Assembly: GCA_907164885.2 (NCBI GenBank)
Contig: OU015496.1
Span: forward strand, 134,310,196 to 134,374,195
Reading direction: 5' to 3'
Source: Dolomedes plantarius
Lineage: Eukaryota > Arthropoda > Arachnida > Araneae > Dolomedidae
DNA length: 64,000 nt
Shown here: positions 11,498-23,759 of the stretch, piece after piece
Layout of the letters: each line of letters starts with the position of its first letter
Numbering within the stretch: position 1 is the first letter of the stretch
Translations under genes and position numbers: made by a program
The notes under the pieces: model-generated
Databases searched by the model: none
What the model was told of the DNA's origin: nothing
The model's input: the letters and a program-made list of their open reading frames with translations, nothing else

Positions 11498-11996
11498 TAG
11501 GTAACTGAGGTCTGAACGGCTTCAGTTAACTAATTGAAAACGCGTGCTGGTCTGACTTTTTACATAATGGGTGGCAAAGCCAAAAATCCTTCCACACGTT
11601 ATGTGGGGGAAAAACGCCACTCCCATTTTACAAAACTAACCCCGAAGGGTCCAGGTGACACCATCACACAGTGGATTTGCAGAGTTGCGGATACTGGGTC
11701 GGCCAACTGCGCCCTAGAAAATCAATTTTAGTTAAAAGTGTCAACACAATTGCACAGCATGACATTTCTTGACTGTTTGTAGCTGCTCTCCCATAATTCA
11801 TAATGCACATGTGTTATGTTTTGTGAAGTTAGTACACTAGTTAGTATATATTTTTTTCCTATTCACTACATGTCCCCTTCAAACATATATAAAACAACAG
11901 TATGCCGTTTTTTTTCAGTGGCTGACCCCTTTCCTCTCAAAATTTTTTTCACAGCATATACACTGGGGAATTTCAAACCAGTTTGGTTCGATTTTA

Positions 11997-13211
11997 TTAA
12001 AGGGTGGGAGATAGAATAAGAAAGTTGATACAAGACTTGTTCCTCATGAATGCAGCAACTTCCTTGTACCAGTCTGTCCATTCCGTGGAACCTCTCTTGA
12101 TGGTCGCAGTCCTAGTAAAGGGATTCGTTGACCGCGTGGGCATCCTTCGTGCAGCAGGGCGTTGGTCCTGAGGCGCTGGTCCGGCTTGACGATGGACAGG
12201 AGGTCTCTTGAGAGGAGGCCAACCTTGCTGGGCGGCTGATATCTTCCGCTTCCTGTACTTATGCAAAGGACCTTTAGGATTGTTATCATTACTTTTGATA
12301 GCCTTGTGTACCTTATTAGAGACACATTCATCCTTTGATGGAGCTTTTGTAGTGCACACTTTACTTTTCTCCGTAGATTTTAGAGTATAGGCATTAGATT
12401 TTAATGCAGATTCTATTTTTTCAAACTTATACGCCGCACCAACGTGTTTAGTTAATGGCTTTAACTCGCCATATATGATACGTTTACAAATTGGTTCGCC
12501 GCTTGTTTCATATTTTTCAACAAACTGACTCTGTTTTTCGTATTTGTGCTTATACGACTTATTGTTTACAAACTTAATTACTTCAGTATTAGCAGTTTTA
12601 GTGCTGGAACCTGAAAGCGCTTTTTTATGACCCTTAACCTTAGTTTTATCCTCTTTTTACGAAAAAGTCTGTTTAAAACTTGCGACATCAGAATCGTTAT
12701 CATTTAAATTCTTTAATACTGCTTCAGTTTTAGGAAGATTAAGCTTTTCGTACTCGTGCGTTTTAATGCAAACTACGTCTATAACTTCCGAAGCATCAGC
12801 TAAACAACTTACAATATAACTCTGCGTCAACTTTTCATCCAGATTCTCAGTCTGGTTTTCATGTACTTTATTTAAGACCATATTATCAACCTGGCCTAAA
12901 GCACCCTCATTCGGCTGGGAACTTGAAACGATAACATCATTACCTAACGAGTTCTAACTATCATTTAAAGCATTTTTATTGTCGTCAACTAATAAGTATT
13001 CAATAACTTCCGTAACACATAATGCGTCATCTACTAAATTTCCTTCATTAACAGATGTGTGAATATCATCTAAAATATCAGGTGTAACATTAATGCAAGT
13101 ATCAGAAGATTTATTTTCTAAAACACTAGTATCAATATCGGCACTATTTTCAGAAATTTGCACTGGAATTACCGCATTATTCCAGCTAGGCTCACTTTCA
13201 TTATAAGCCAC
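11997..13211 (-). pseudogene. Second ORF of the LTR retrotransposon, interrupted by two stops
   Basis: One minus-strand frame runs about 400 codons from near 13,211 to 11,997 and is interrupted only by stops near 12,954 and 12,657. The N-terminal two-thirds is acidic and Asn/Ser-rich (ENSADIDTSVLENKSS). The C-terminal third turns strongly basic and proline-rich (HKYRKRKISAAQQ, PPLKRPPVHRQAGP) and ends near WTDWYKEVAAF. The frame overlaps the end of gag in a different phase, so a gag frameshift fusion is possible. I recognise no protease, reverse transcriptase, integrase or envelope domain. It lies where pol would be in an autonomous relative. Confidence 0.55.
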
Positions 13212-13264
13212 AAAAATACCCCGACTTTCACTATTCTCAAAATAATGATTACTGCTTGGGCAAG

Positions 13265-13987
13265 TTAATACATTTGCACGTAAGGTGCTTGCATATTATT
13301 TACTTTAAGTGCACTAATTTCATTGTAACGCCGTGAGCTTCCATTATTTCGCCCGCGATACTGGTTTCGCTGTTGGTTTGAAACTCGCGAAAAATTTTGG
13401 CGGGGGTGAATAAAACTTCTAGTACCTGAGTAAGGGTAAGGGGTAGCGAAGAAACGCCTATTGTCATGTTTAGCTAAAGCTTGAAGGAGGGTAACCTTGC
13501 TTGTAATATTTTGATTGTCCAAAAAATCTTGAACACTTGGCTTCAAACGTTGGATAACTATTTTTAAGATTACCGCTTCCGTCACCCCTTCTAGATATTC
13601 CTCACACTTGGAAATCTTTTCCATAGCAAAATCTAACGCAGACTGACCTTCACGTTGCCTTAGCGGATAAATTTCCGCTTCAATTTGACTTTGATTAAAG
13701 GTCTTTGGAAAATCGCTAAGAAACTGTAGCTTGAATGACAAATAGTCAAAAATCAGATTACTGCTTTGCATACACGTGTACCACAGATATGCACTACCTC
13801 TTAAAGCGGCTAGAGCAATTTTAAGTTTATCCCGCTCTGGGGTGCATTGTTGCTGAAAGTAATGCTCAATTTTCTTTAGGAATTGGCTTGAGGGGCCGCC
13901 ATTGAAAGTGGCTTCGAATGGTGCAAAATGCTGAACCATAATTACCCGAGGAAAACTTCCAGCAGGGTTTTGTTCTACAACACTCAT
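13265..13987 (-). CDS. Retrotransposon Gag-like protein
   Basis: 240 codons on the minus strand, starting at the Met of MSVVEQ at 13,987; the open frame extends upstream to 14,044 without added homology. It begins soon after the 5' LTR and primer site, as gag should. The central part (LKIALAALRGSAYLWY, LSDFPKTFNQSQIEAEIY, LRQREGQSALDFAMEKI) matches the Retrotrans_gag pattern: a tryptophan-containing helix, a short linker and the RQ.EGES-like block. An Arg/Asn/Gly-rich tail (NQQRNQYRGRNNGSSRRYNE) probably binds nucleic acid. No CCHC knuckle is visible. The protein would form the particle packaging the element RNA. It is intact over its length, unlike the downstream ORF. Confidence 0.75.
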   Translation of the reverse strand: MSVVEQNPAGSFPRVIMVQHFAPFEATFNGGPSSQFLKKIEHYFQQQCTPERDKLKIALAALRGSAYLWYTCMQSSNLIFDYLSFKLQFLSDFPKTFNQSQIEAEIYPLRQREGQSALDFAMEKISKCEEYLEGVTEAVILKIVIQRLKPSVQDFLDNQNITSKVTLLQALAKHDNRRFFATPYPYSGTRSFIHPRQNFSRVSNQQRNQYRGRNNGSSRRYNEISALKVNNMQAPYVQMY

Positions 13988-14107
13988 TTTCAAATAGTAT
14001 ATAAGTACTTGCAACAATTTTATCAATATACGTACACAGTACACAGTTTAACTTCAATTATGTTGTTCGTTATAAATGTAAAGATAACAACCAGGATATA
14101 TATATAA

Positions 14108-14121
14108 ACTTTCGGGCGCCA
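14108..14121 (-). promoter_or_regulatory. Primer-binding site of the LTR retrotransposon
   Basis: On the minus strand, TGGCGCCCGAAAG follows the 5' LTR terminus (CTCTACA) after one base. TGGCGCC is the classic start of a primer-binding site complementary to a tRNA 3' end. The tRNA species is not assigned. Confidence 0.65.
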
Positions 14122-14122
14122 C

Positions 14123-14566
14123 TGTAGAGTATAGCTCACTTCTACCCAGACTTGGGTGTATATAATTTGAAGTGGCACTCTAAATGAATTTGATACAAAC
14201 ACAGTTTATACATGAAACAGTGTTTATTGAATACGTTGCACATATAGATTTTGCTTTTACAGCAATAAGCATACGTACTACTTGTACGGAATATATATTA
14301 GCATTCAATAAAAATACACTTTGCAATACTCACAAACTAGAGAGTCAAACTAGCAGTTCTGCCACGTAAACTTTGGGCCCCCTAAGCACTAGCGCAGGAT
14401 AGCACCGTCTCGCTTATCTATCTACTTTAACAACCGTTTTATTAATCAAGCTGCATGGTGTTTATACCAAGCGCGTATGCTGAAATTAGCATATCTCAAG
14501 CAGCTTCTTTAATTTATTCACCCAAAAGTTCGATTCTTGTGAATCGAATCTTATGTATACCTTACA
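14123..14566 (-). repeat. 5' LTR of the retrotransposon
   Basis: 444-bp repeat with TG/CA termini, matching the split 3' LTR and flanked on its outer side by the AGGT duplication. A more diverged relative lies at 49,151-49,801. Confidence 0.85.
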
Positions 14567-14570
14567 AGGT

Positions 14571-15359
14571 ACTGTTATCAAAGGAGACATATCACAGTGA
14601 CACTATAATGCTTGAGTTATAGAAGAGAAAGCTACAATTGCTTGCATATTATGGTTGCAGAAAACACTTTGTACAAGTTTAATGTTATTTCAATCTTATT
14701 AAATATATATATTTACTACTCTTCATTTACGGCATATAAGATTGACGCAGCGATTTGCGTCATCAGCTCAACTTTGTAATTAGGTCGGGTCGGCGTAACT
14801 TCTGGAATTACTTACGGCATATAAGATGAGTAGGGGAAATTGTGTAACGGCCACATAACTTCTAAGGTCTTTAAGTTGTAGACTTGTCATCGTAGGGAGG
14901 TACAGTAAAGGACGCTCTTGCAGATGGTAGGTACGGAAGTGCATTAGCGCTAAGCATAACCGGCGTTGGTCACAAAGTTATAAGTAGGATTTGAATAACA
15001 TAACGTTCATTTCGATTTAGAGCAGAAATTGCCAAGCTTTTCATGTTTCTGGCACTCTTAAAAATAAGATTAGAAACTTGGGGAACCCATGGTAGAATTT
15101 TAGTTTTTAAAAGTTTTGAAATCTAAAGTTTAAGTGTAATGTATTTCAGGAACATGTGACATTAAATTTCAAATAAATATTTACTCCATTGTTGATTTTG
15201 TTCTTTTATTAAAAGATATTAGTAACAAACACTAGAATAGTATTTATTTGTACAGTTTAAAAAATATTCATGGTATTCAGTATATTATTACACTATTGGA
15301 CTACAATGGAAATCGCTAAAATGAATTTTTCTTTATAAATGATACAACTGATACTTAGG
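14571..15359. other. Intergenic sequence, nothing recognised
   Basis: A 15-base motif (TTACGGCATATAAGA) occurs twice, at ~14,727 and ~14,812. No gene was seen. Confidence 0.5.
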
Positions 15360-15819
15360 CTTCTTTCCCACTTACACGACTTTTATCGTCTATCGTTTAA
15401 ACGATGTCGTGTACACTTTATCGTGCCGAAGAGTGCACGGACAGTGTCACAGTTGCTCGAGAAATGTCGTGGTTGTGTCGTCGGGCCCTCAACGACACAC
15501 GACTATCGTGCTTCAGTCGTCTGGCCCCTCGGCACTGGACGACTGTCGTTGTAAAAAAAAAAAACGGCTCGCGGGTAAAGTTTCCAGAGGCAGGCGGCGG
15601 ACGAGCAGCACATAACTCACGCTTTCAGAAGCTTATACATACCACTACATGTTCCAGCTGATAAAATATTCTCAATAAACAAATACTGATTTCCACATGC
15701 TATTTTTCAGCTGTCCTTTAATAGGATAATGGGATAAAACGGGCCAATAAAACAACGGAATTGATTTTGCTATCATTTATCCTTACCTAAAGAAGTTGTG
15801 TTATATCATTTTTTTTACC

Positions 15820-18800
15820 ATGGCAGAAATTGATCTAGAAGTAATGATTACTTTAATTCAAGATCGTCCAATTTTATGTTACAGAACTCAAGAGTTTTAT
15901 AAGGACAGAATCCAAACAAGAAGTGCTTGGGTTGAAGTTTTTAGAGAATTAAATGATGGTTTTGAAGAGTTGATCCAACAAGAAAAATACGAATATGGTA
16001 AGTAAAATACTACATTTATTAAATTAAACACATTATATTAAAAACCAGGGTGTAAATGACCTTAATCAAATGATTAAATTCAATAATTAAAATCATTATT
16101 TATGGGGACTCATTAACCTTAAATCTTTAAAAAATTAGATTTTTGAAAAAAAAAATATATGTTAAAGCCTGAACATTTCTGAACAAAATAAAGCAAACCG
16201 CATGAAAATATTCCGCTTAGTTCCAAAGATATTGATATTCTAAATATTTAATTACTGATCAAGTTTATGGTAAGAAAAATTTTAAACTCATTTTTCTCAA
16301 AATGTAATTTTGCATCATTCCGCAACTAATATCTCAAAAACTATGAAACATAATTCCATGAAATTTTTATCACTGCATAATCATGTTATTTTATTGCGTC
16401 TGAAATAGAGTTATTGCAATCACTGCACATTTTGTTATTTTTTCAGGAATAAATTAATGCAAAAATTTAAGAAAATTTTAAGTATATTTTGAGGAATTTT
16501 TAAAAAAAATTGAAAAAATATTTTAATGTTGAATGTTTTATGATCAATTCTATTTTGAGTTATTTATTTTAAATATAAAAGAGGAGTTATACATTTAAGT
16601 GTAAAATTAATTTCATTGTTCTTCTCGCAAGCCAGTATACAATAAAAATATTTAAAAAACAAGGTATATCTAAAGCATTTAAAAAAAATATTTAAAATTA
16701 TTTTGAGAGTTGAAAATTTGTTTATTAAAATAAATACATTGGAATCTCGATCGATCGTTCCCCGAACGATCGTTTGCCCGTATGCATCGTTTATTTCATC
16801 CAGTCCCGAATAAATTTCATAGATAGCAAGCAAAAACAGACCGCATGGATCGTTCCTCGATCCAACGTTTTCCCGTAATATTCGTTCAGAATATCGCAGC
16901 TTTACATTAATTTATCTGATCGATCGTTTATTCATAATAACTGAACCTGAAATACAAATGCCTGGATTGAGCTAGAAAGATGCTCTAATTAAACAATGAG
17001 CAGAACAATTGAGATGCACGGTATCGTATTTTCGTTCTCTCCTGTTTAGCCTGGTTTCGCAGAATCGTACCACTCCCATTATTTGTTCGTTGTTGGCGTT
17101 CCTTAATTCTTTAGCCCCTGAAGTATCCTATTTTCGGAAACTCATTCCAAATTCTCCGACTATTCAACATTTATGTTCTTATCAGCAATGACTCACAGTC
17201 AGCCGACCTCAGCGGTTCCTGCTGTCCTCTGGCTTTTCTCTTGGCCTTGGGATGGAGGCGCCCTGGTGTTTGGTCTAGACTGTGAAACGTTTCTGATTTC
17301 TGCTCTCCACACTGGCCGGTGAGGGTTTCACCCGGAGGCAGAACTTCCTGGTGGTCTTATGTCGGACCCCATCCAGTGCAATGAAATCGTTATAGTTACA
17401 AACGATTCGCGGCTGACGCTTCTTTATACTCTTACACAATAACGGATACCGAAAGGAATGCAATTTGCAACACAGAGAAAATATTGTTTACTTGTGGATA
17501 GGAGACCCTCCAAAAAGCAAACGAATATTAAACACTTTTATTATTTGAATCAAAATTCCTGTGTACCTACGTATATTTCTTTTATTATTATTATTATCTT
17601 GGATTTCAGTGCAACTTTGTAATTTTATCTTCAATTACACTACAGGTATGTATGCGTTTATGTATGTGAGTAAATATATTTTAGGGATATCAAATTTTAA
17701 AGAATGTTAATACTTTTTTGTTTGTTCCCGCATCTATCGTTTTCCCGCATCACTCGTTTAGTTCAGTCAGTCCCTTCGAAAACGATAGATCGATATTCCA
17801 CTGTATATCAATTTATAATACGCATAAAACTTGGAAAAATTGGGAGTAAACTGAAATAGTTACAAAGAGTCAAAAAGTATGAAAATATGCCTTATTTCCT
17901 CGACTTAAGGGTCGTGAGTCTCCTTAAATAAAATGATTTTTCTTTTAAATCCTCGATTTTAATAAAAAATATTTAATACATTGCTTTCAACATTTTTTGT
18001 ATATTTTCCTCAGGGTATTAAATTTAAATATAAACAGGAAAGAAAGCAGACTTTTATGTATATCATATCATTCAACTTACTCCCTATATCTTGATTGGCC
18101 AGATTTGTTTCTGAGAGTAAGTCGACAACAATGGGGGAAAACAATGGCAATCCTAAAGAACTGTATGGATTAGAAAGCGTTTATATAACACAGAATATAT
18201 ATTAAAAGTTATTTTATTTACAATGATCAGCAATGTTTGAATTTGAAAATGTTTACTTCCTGCAATAGTTATATAGCAGTATAATATATTATTTTAAATC
18301 GATGGTATATATAATAGTTTATACCACATAAAATTGAAATAAAAATAAAATTTTTATTAAAATAAAATATTACTGATTTAAATAAAAAATCTGATTTTTT
18401 TGTTAAAAAAAACATGATTTTTATACACCTTATAAAAACACATTAAACTGGGTTGTCCTTTGATATTGGGGGGGGGGGATGTCTTTTAAAGAGAATGGAC
18501 AAACGAGAGAAGGTATTAAATCTGTAAAATCAGTAACATTTATTTATAAAAATATAACATGCAAACAATTTTATAATGAACTACAAAGTGAAATGTAATT
18601 GCTGTCAGAAGTTATTAGCTTAAAAAATACTATTTTTTAAGCTAAATAATCAGAGACAGATAAAATAATCAGAGACAGATATCTGTGACTGAGAAAACCT
18701 TATTGTGATTTCTTTAAAATTATATAATTATTACTATATGCTTGTAGAATTATGGATTAAAAATTTTTGTTTTGTTTTTTTATTTATAAACGTTCTGTTT

Positions 18801-20595
18801 TATTTGCAAGAGTGAAGTATATTTAAGCAAACTAATAAACAGACCATATTTTTGTTTCACATTAAATCTGAGAAAACTGTCATTTTATTGAGCCAGTTGG
18901 CGCTAAAAAATAGTCCATCATAATTTTTCTTACGTTATTTGCTGAAAGTCTGCCATGCACGCATTCACTTGTACTTGTTATACTCTGCAATCCAGTTATC
19001 GACAGACAATCCTCTATATTGTAACCGTCTCTTTTAAGAACGAAGTTGTGCAAAACTACACAAGACTTAACAATATCAATGGCAAAATCGGGATCCAAGT
19101 TTATAGCTTTATGGAAAATCCTCCATTTATTGCTCAGTATTCCAAGTGAACACTCTACATACATTCGAGCTCTCGAGAGGAGATAGTTAAAATTTCTTTT
19201 TGCAGCTGTTAACTGATGTCCAGCAAACGGTCGGAGAAGAAGTTTGTGCAGACCGAACGCTTCCTCAGCAACGAAAAAATATGTTACATTTGGACTTTTT
19301 GTACCAGGAAGATATTTATCTTCAGGAAGTCCAAGTTCATTATTCAGCAGGGATTTCCACAAAGAACAATCTTGAAATATGGTTGAATATCTTTTCCGTA
19401 ACTGCCAACATCAACGTAGATAAATCGGTATTGTGAGTCTGTCACAGCCATCAACAGTATAAACGAAAATCCTTTGTGGTTGTAATACATTGAATTACAC
19501 GTATGGACGATGCGAATGTGTTTTCCATCGACAGCTTCAATGCAATGAGGAAAATTAGCGCTTTTTTCAAAATTTCCAGCAATATCTTCCCAATGCTCTG
19601 GAATGATCACCGGAATACATTGTGTCGTAAAGACTAAATAGCTTAACATACAACTTTGACAATTTTGCTGATAGCAGAAATGCCGAGTCTGTAACCATAC
19701 TGAACATCTGTGAACGTACAGCCGCTTGCCAGATATCTGAAAAAGCGTTTTAAATCAATATCAATCAAATTAAATCAAATTTGGTATGCCCCAACAAACA
19801 TTTCAGTAGGCGATATAAAATGCCATAATGGAACCAAGTGACAACACCTTACCCAATGATGTCTTCAATTATTATTGTGAGTTAATAATAGTAACATGAA
19901 ATTTTTTTTTCGGGCAAAGCTGTCATGAAGAGGTGGGTACATGTCAGATATTGTTTCCAAAGCAGTGCGAGGAACTATAAAACTTTACTAACATCAGGGA
20001 GTGCTAGGCAGCCACCTAAAACTTATATTTACGCTAAACAACTTCAATTAGAAAAAATAAAACTACGGAAGGCCGACCCATATAGAACAGCTTCTCGGAC
20101 GATGGTCAAGTCCCACAGCCCCCCGAACATTGTGAAAATGAAGGTGACTGGTCAAACCGTAATGGATTGGACACGGACTCGGCTGAAGAAGTTGCGACCT
20201 ACAAAAATCCCAGCACAATAAGGAAAAAAAGGAAACCAGACCCAGTTGACCTAAAGCTTATTAGTGCCATAAAGCAGAAGTCCAACCGACATTCGTCTTT
20301 TTTCAAGGGAATAATTCCCTCGCTACAAACATTTGATGACGACGAAGTTGTTGAATTCCAGTTGAAAATTCATCAAGCTATATCTGAAATTAAAAAACGC
20401 AAAAAAGCGACTACGAATATAAATTCGGCCATCCATCCTGGTACATCACATCAAAGGGAATCTAATGAACCACAATACCAAATTCTGCAAATACCTTCTA
20501 CTGCCACCCAATTATATGAATGTCAGGGGCAAGAATTTATGTGGTTTTATAACTCATTTACCCTGCAATCCTCTAACGGTCCAGGCACACTATAA
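15820..20595 (+). pseudogene. MADF-BESS protein of the Harbinger element (two exons)
   Basis: Exon 1 is 15,820-15,997, from ATG in ACCATGG, and encodes the N-terminal half of a MADF domain (LITLIQ-like start, DRPILCYR, EFYKDR, RSAWVEV). It ends at the donor ATG|GTAAGT. Exon 2 starts at about 19,920 after CAAAG and restores the frame with AVMKRW, then VHVRYCF, completing the MADF fold. A frameshift near 20,060-20,100 separates this from the C-terminal part (TDSAEEVATYKN, RKKRKPDPVD), which has a BESS-like motif, FFKGIIPSLQTFDDDEVVEF. MADF/Myb-like partners help Harbinger transposases enter the nucleus and bind DNA. The 3.9-kb intron contains the transposase exon 2 on the other strand. A frameshift makes the copy inactive unless further exons exist. 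Confidence 0.65.
16737..17803. mobile_element. pogo-like MITE inside the Harbinger intron
   Basis: Left end CATTGGAATCTCGATCGATCG; right end inverted CAGTGGAATATCGATCTATCG; TA on both sides (16,735-16,736 and 17,804-17,805). 1,067 bp, no recognisable transposase. Blocks of GATCGTT/AACGATC recur near both ends. The interior near 17,220-17,460 is GC-richer, with only an unrecognised minus-strand frame. Confidence 0.75.
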
Positions 20596-20796
20596 AGTAA
20601 GAGGCATAAACATAAATAATTCCTTTTTTATTCTACTTAGAGGTAGACTAACATAGACAGACTTGGGGCTTCAAATAATAACACAACAGTATCGCAACTT
20701 ACGGTACTAAGAAACTGAACTTTAAAGTCGCAATGAACCCTTTCAGGCAGAATATACGTTCACTAACAATACCCGTAATCATCGGGCTCTGAAATA

Positions 20797-22160
20797 CACT
20801 CATGGACAAAAAAATTAGCGCACCAAGAAGGAGTCGTCAAAATGAAACGAAATTTTACATACGTAATGACTACTTTGATATAAGTATATGATAAGAAAAT
20901 CAAAGAAAAAGGATAATTTATTTCAGAGAAAAAGGCAAAAGAACGGAGGAGTTAATACTCCGTTGGACCCCCTCTAGCGCGAATGCACGATGCGATACGA
21001 TCGGGCATTGAGTCATACAAGTTGTGTATGATGTCTTGAGACATTTCGTTCCATATTTGCTGTAACCTTGCCTCTAGTTCGTTCAAACTCGTGGAATGCC
21101 CAACTCGTCGTCCCAAATGATCCCAGATATGCTCGATTGGAGACAAATCTGGGGATCGGGCAGGCCAAGGAAGAGTAGTAACAGTGCGGAGACAGTCTTG
21201 TGGCACCCTTGCCGTATGAGGCCGAGCATTGTCTTGTTGAAAAATGGCTCCTGGGAGCCGTTGCATGAGTGGCAACACATGTGGTTGCAGGATTTCATGA
21301 ACATACCGCTGGGCTGTCATGGTGCCACGGAACAATACTAGGGGTGACCGTGTATTGTAGGCAATGGCACCCCATACCATCACACCAGCTGTGGGAGCGA
21401 TGTGTCGCTGTACAGCAAAGTTAGGATTGAAGCATTCACCACGGGCTCTCCACACACGAACACGATTGTTATCACTGCCGAGATTGAATCTGGATTCGTC
21501 GCTAAAGACGACCTGGTTCCATTCCGCTGCAGTCCAGTTTCCTCGTGCGCGGCAAAACTCCAAACGGAGGCGTCGATGGGTGGGCGTCAAGGGCAGCACA
21601 CGTAATGGGCGCCGCGATACCAGCTGTCCTTCAGCCAGGTGCCTTCGTATGGTTCGAGAAGACATAGAGGCCCCTAGTGAAGGTGCTACCTGTGCCTGGA
21701 TGGCGGCCTATGAAGCAGTCGGCTGTACGCGTGCATGTCTTACGATGTGGCGGTCTTCTCGACGACTGGTCTGTCGAGGGCGTCCTGAGCCTGTTCTTCG
21801 TGTACATGACATCTCTCGGGTCCACTGGTCCCAACACCTCCTAACAACACAATTCTCCTAACAACGATTCTCCCCCTCTCAAACTGCGACAACTGCTTAT
21901 ATTGTCTTCGAACATGACGTAATGGCATGTCTATCTCAGCTCTTCCTTTGTAAATAATTCAGCACACTCAAACAAGCTTTGGTTACCTGTTTTATACTCC
22001 ACAGAGGACGATGTTCAACGCCCTCTACCGGCTATACGTAATGCGCAATCACGCTGCATTTCTAATCATTTGCATATCTCCCCGACATGTACCTTCATTG
22101 CAAGTTTCGTTACGATCCCGTAATTATTTCTTGGTGCGCTAATTTATTTGTCCATGAGTG
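20797..22160 (-). mobile_element. Tc1-like transposon, full-length
   Basis: Inverted ends CACTCATGGACAAAAAAAT and (inverted) CACTCATGGACAAATAAAT, followed by TAGCGCACCAAGAA, are flanked by TA at 20,795-20,796 and 22,161-22,162. The 1,364-bp length and the single minus-strand transposase fit a Tc1 element. It lies in the Harbinger transposase intron. Confidence 0.92.
20952..21928 (-). pseudogene. Tc1-like transposase (DD34E)
   Basis: The N-terminus begins MPLRHVRRQYKQLSQFERGR at 21,928, the start of the paired-like helix-turn-helix, but this part is damaged by frameshifts and a stop up to about 21,665. From there an uninterrupted frame of 237 codons covers the rest: MSSRTIRRHLAEG, LTPTHRRLRLEFCRARGNW, VVFSDESRFNL (first Asp), GVMVWGAIAYNTRSPLV, IFQQDNARPHTA (second Asp), WPARSPDLSPIEHIWD (Glu), then IRARGG and the stop. 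All three catalytic residues of DDE_3 are present with DD34E spacing. The catalytic half looks recent and the DNA-binding half is broken. The sequence style is that of orb-weaver spider Tc1 families, a recollection not tested here. Confidence 0.92.
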
Positions 22161-23087
22161 TAACTATCGAAATCGTGCAGCCACCTAGGCTAAATAATAA
22201 TACGTGCTCTATCACTTAAATACCGCTATCACCTTCAATCTAACTTTTCTCTCCTCTCCGTATCCCTACTAATAGCGTAACCTACTACCGTACAAATCTC
22301 CACTCCCTTCTTGGGCTCTTGCCAACTCAACGTGTGTCACTTATGTAGACCAGACACCTGCTCCGAACTCACTTCGACTGGCCTGCACTGCGCAGCTACC
22401 AGAAATTTGCATCTGATCAACACGCAAACCCTACAAATTTATGGACACAGCTTCCATCTTAGAATCAGACTTCTCTGAAAGTTCTTCTATAGATTCAATA
22501 AATTTTTAATCCAAGTTTTCTTTTCTTGTCTAATACTTTTTTTTATTTAAGTTTTTTTGCAAATTTTTGGAAATAATAATAAAAATTAAACACTATAATT
22601 TTGTCTCACTTACCTGATTGTTAATGCCAACATTTGGATAGGCTGGATACATTCTCTAAATGATATGTTACGGCGTTGTATGGAATATTTGATTCTTACA
22701 TGTAGATCATCAAAAGTTTGTATACTCATCCTAAAATAGTAAAAAACTTATCCCCATCATTTCTCAAATCTTCGAAAAGTAAAAAGAACGCCCCAACCTC
22801 GTCTCATGTTGATCGGAAGACCCCAGTGCATTCGATTTTTTCTCCGCTTAGGATCATCCACGTTATTAACATACTGCGATCCATTACTATTCAACGCGAA
22901 CGTGTACTGAATGACGTTCTAAATAAAAATGAGGTCAGAACGCGTGTCGGTTCAGCTAGATGTCGTTTACACGACAGCCGGGTAAGTGTGAAAAAGATCC
23001 ACTGTCGTGTCGTTGTCGGCTAAATGTCGGACTACATCATTTAACAAGACTTAGAGCACAAATCTTTGAACAAATTTTATCTTTATA

Positions 23088-23745
<658 letters not shown>

Positions 23746-23759
23746 AGAAATCTGCATCA

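Larger units (their letters stand above)
8776..14566 (-). mobile_element. Complete LTR retrotransposon lacking pol, nested piggyBac
   Basis: Two related LTRs bound a 2.65-kb interior: 14123-14566 (5' LTR) and 8776-11474 (3' LTR, split). A perfect 4-bp target duplication, AGGT, lies at 8772-8775 and 14567-14570. Read on the minus strand, the 5' LTR starts TGTAAGG and ends CTCTACA, followed by the primer-binding-like TGGCGCCCGAAAG. A purine run, GAGGGAGG, precedes the 3' LTR. The interior encodes a gag and a second ORF but no protease, reverse transcriptase or integrase, so the copy depends on another element. The 4-bp duplication and the primer site fit a Ty3/gypsy-type parent, which is an inference. 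Confidence 0.85.
18880..22890 (-). pseudogene. PIF/Harbinger (HARBI1-like) transposase, two exons
   Basis: Exon 1 (about 22,890-22,614) encodes RMSIQTFDDLHVRI and ends LALTI before the donor AG|GTAAGTGAG. Exon 2 starts at 19,736 after TTTTTCAG and continues in frame with RYLASGCTFTDVQYGYRLG, a hallmark of HARBI1-like proteins. It then carries the DDE_Tnp_4 domain: CIEAVDGKHIRI (first Asp), RFIYVDVGSYGKD (second Asp), and YVECSLGILSNKWRIFHKA (third acidic residue), ending VVLHNFVL and a stop at 18,880. The 2.9-kb intron (19,737-22,613) holds the MADF exon 2 on the opposite strand and a Tc1 element. Frameshifts near 19,640 and 19,370, a stop in exon 2, and two indels in exon 1 make it inactive. 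Confidence 0.8.
15360..22996. mobile_element. PIF/Harbinger-like element with two interleaved genes
   Basis: The left end (CTTCTTTCCCACTTACACGACT, near 15,360) and the right end read inverted (CTTTTTCACACTTACCCGGCT, near 22,996) are similar. Both are followed inward by repeated GTCGT/ACGAC motifs. Inside lie the two genes known for this superfamily, a DDE transposase and a MADF/Myb-like DNA-binding partner, each starting at one end and running inward. Exact ends and the 3-bp duplication could not be fixed. Two later insertions (16,737-17,803 and 20,797-22,160) sit in its introns. Confidence 0.6.

Noticed and set aside
12044..12390. Arg/Pro-rich frames on both strands
   Set aside because: Shadows of the longer minus-strand second ORF of the LTR element, which has consistent phase over ~400 codons.
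15339..15661. Three overlapping frames in a GC-richer block
   Set aside because: The block is the GTCGT-repeat-rich end of the Harbinger element; no frame resembles a protein.
21083..21861. Several frames on both strands over the Tc1 gene
   Set aside because: Out-of-frame shadows of the Tc1 transposase.
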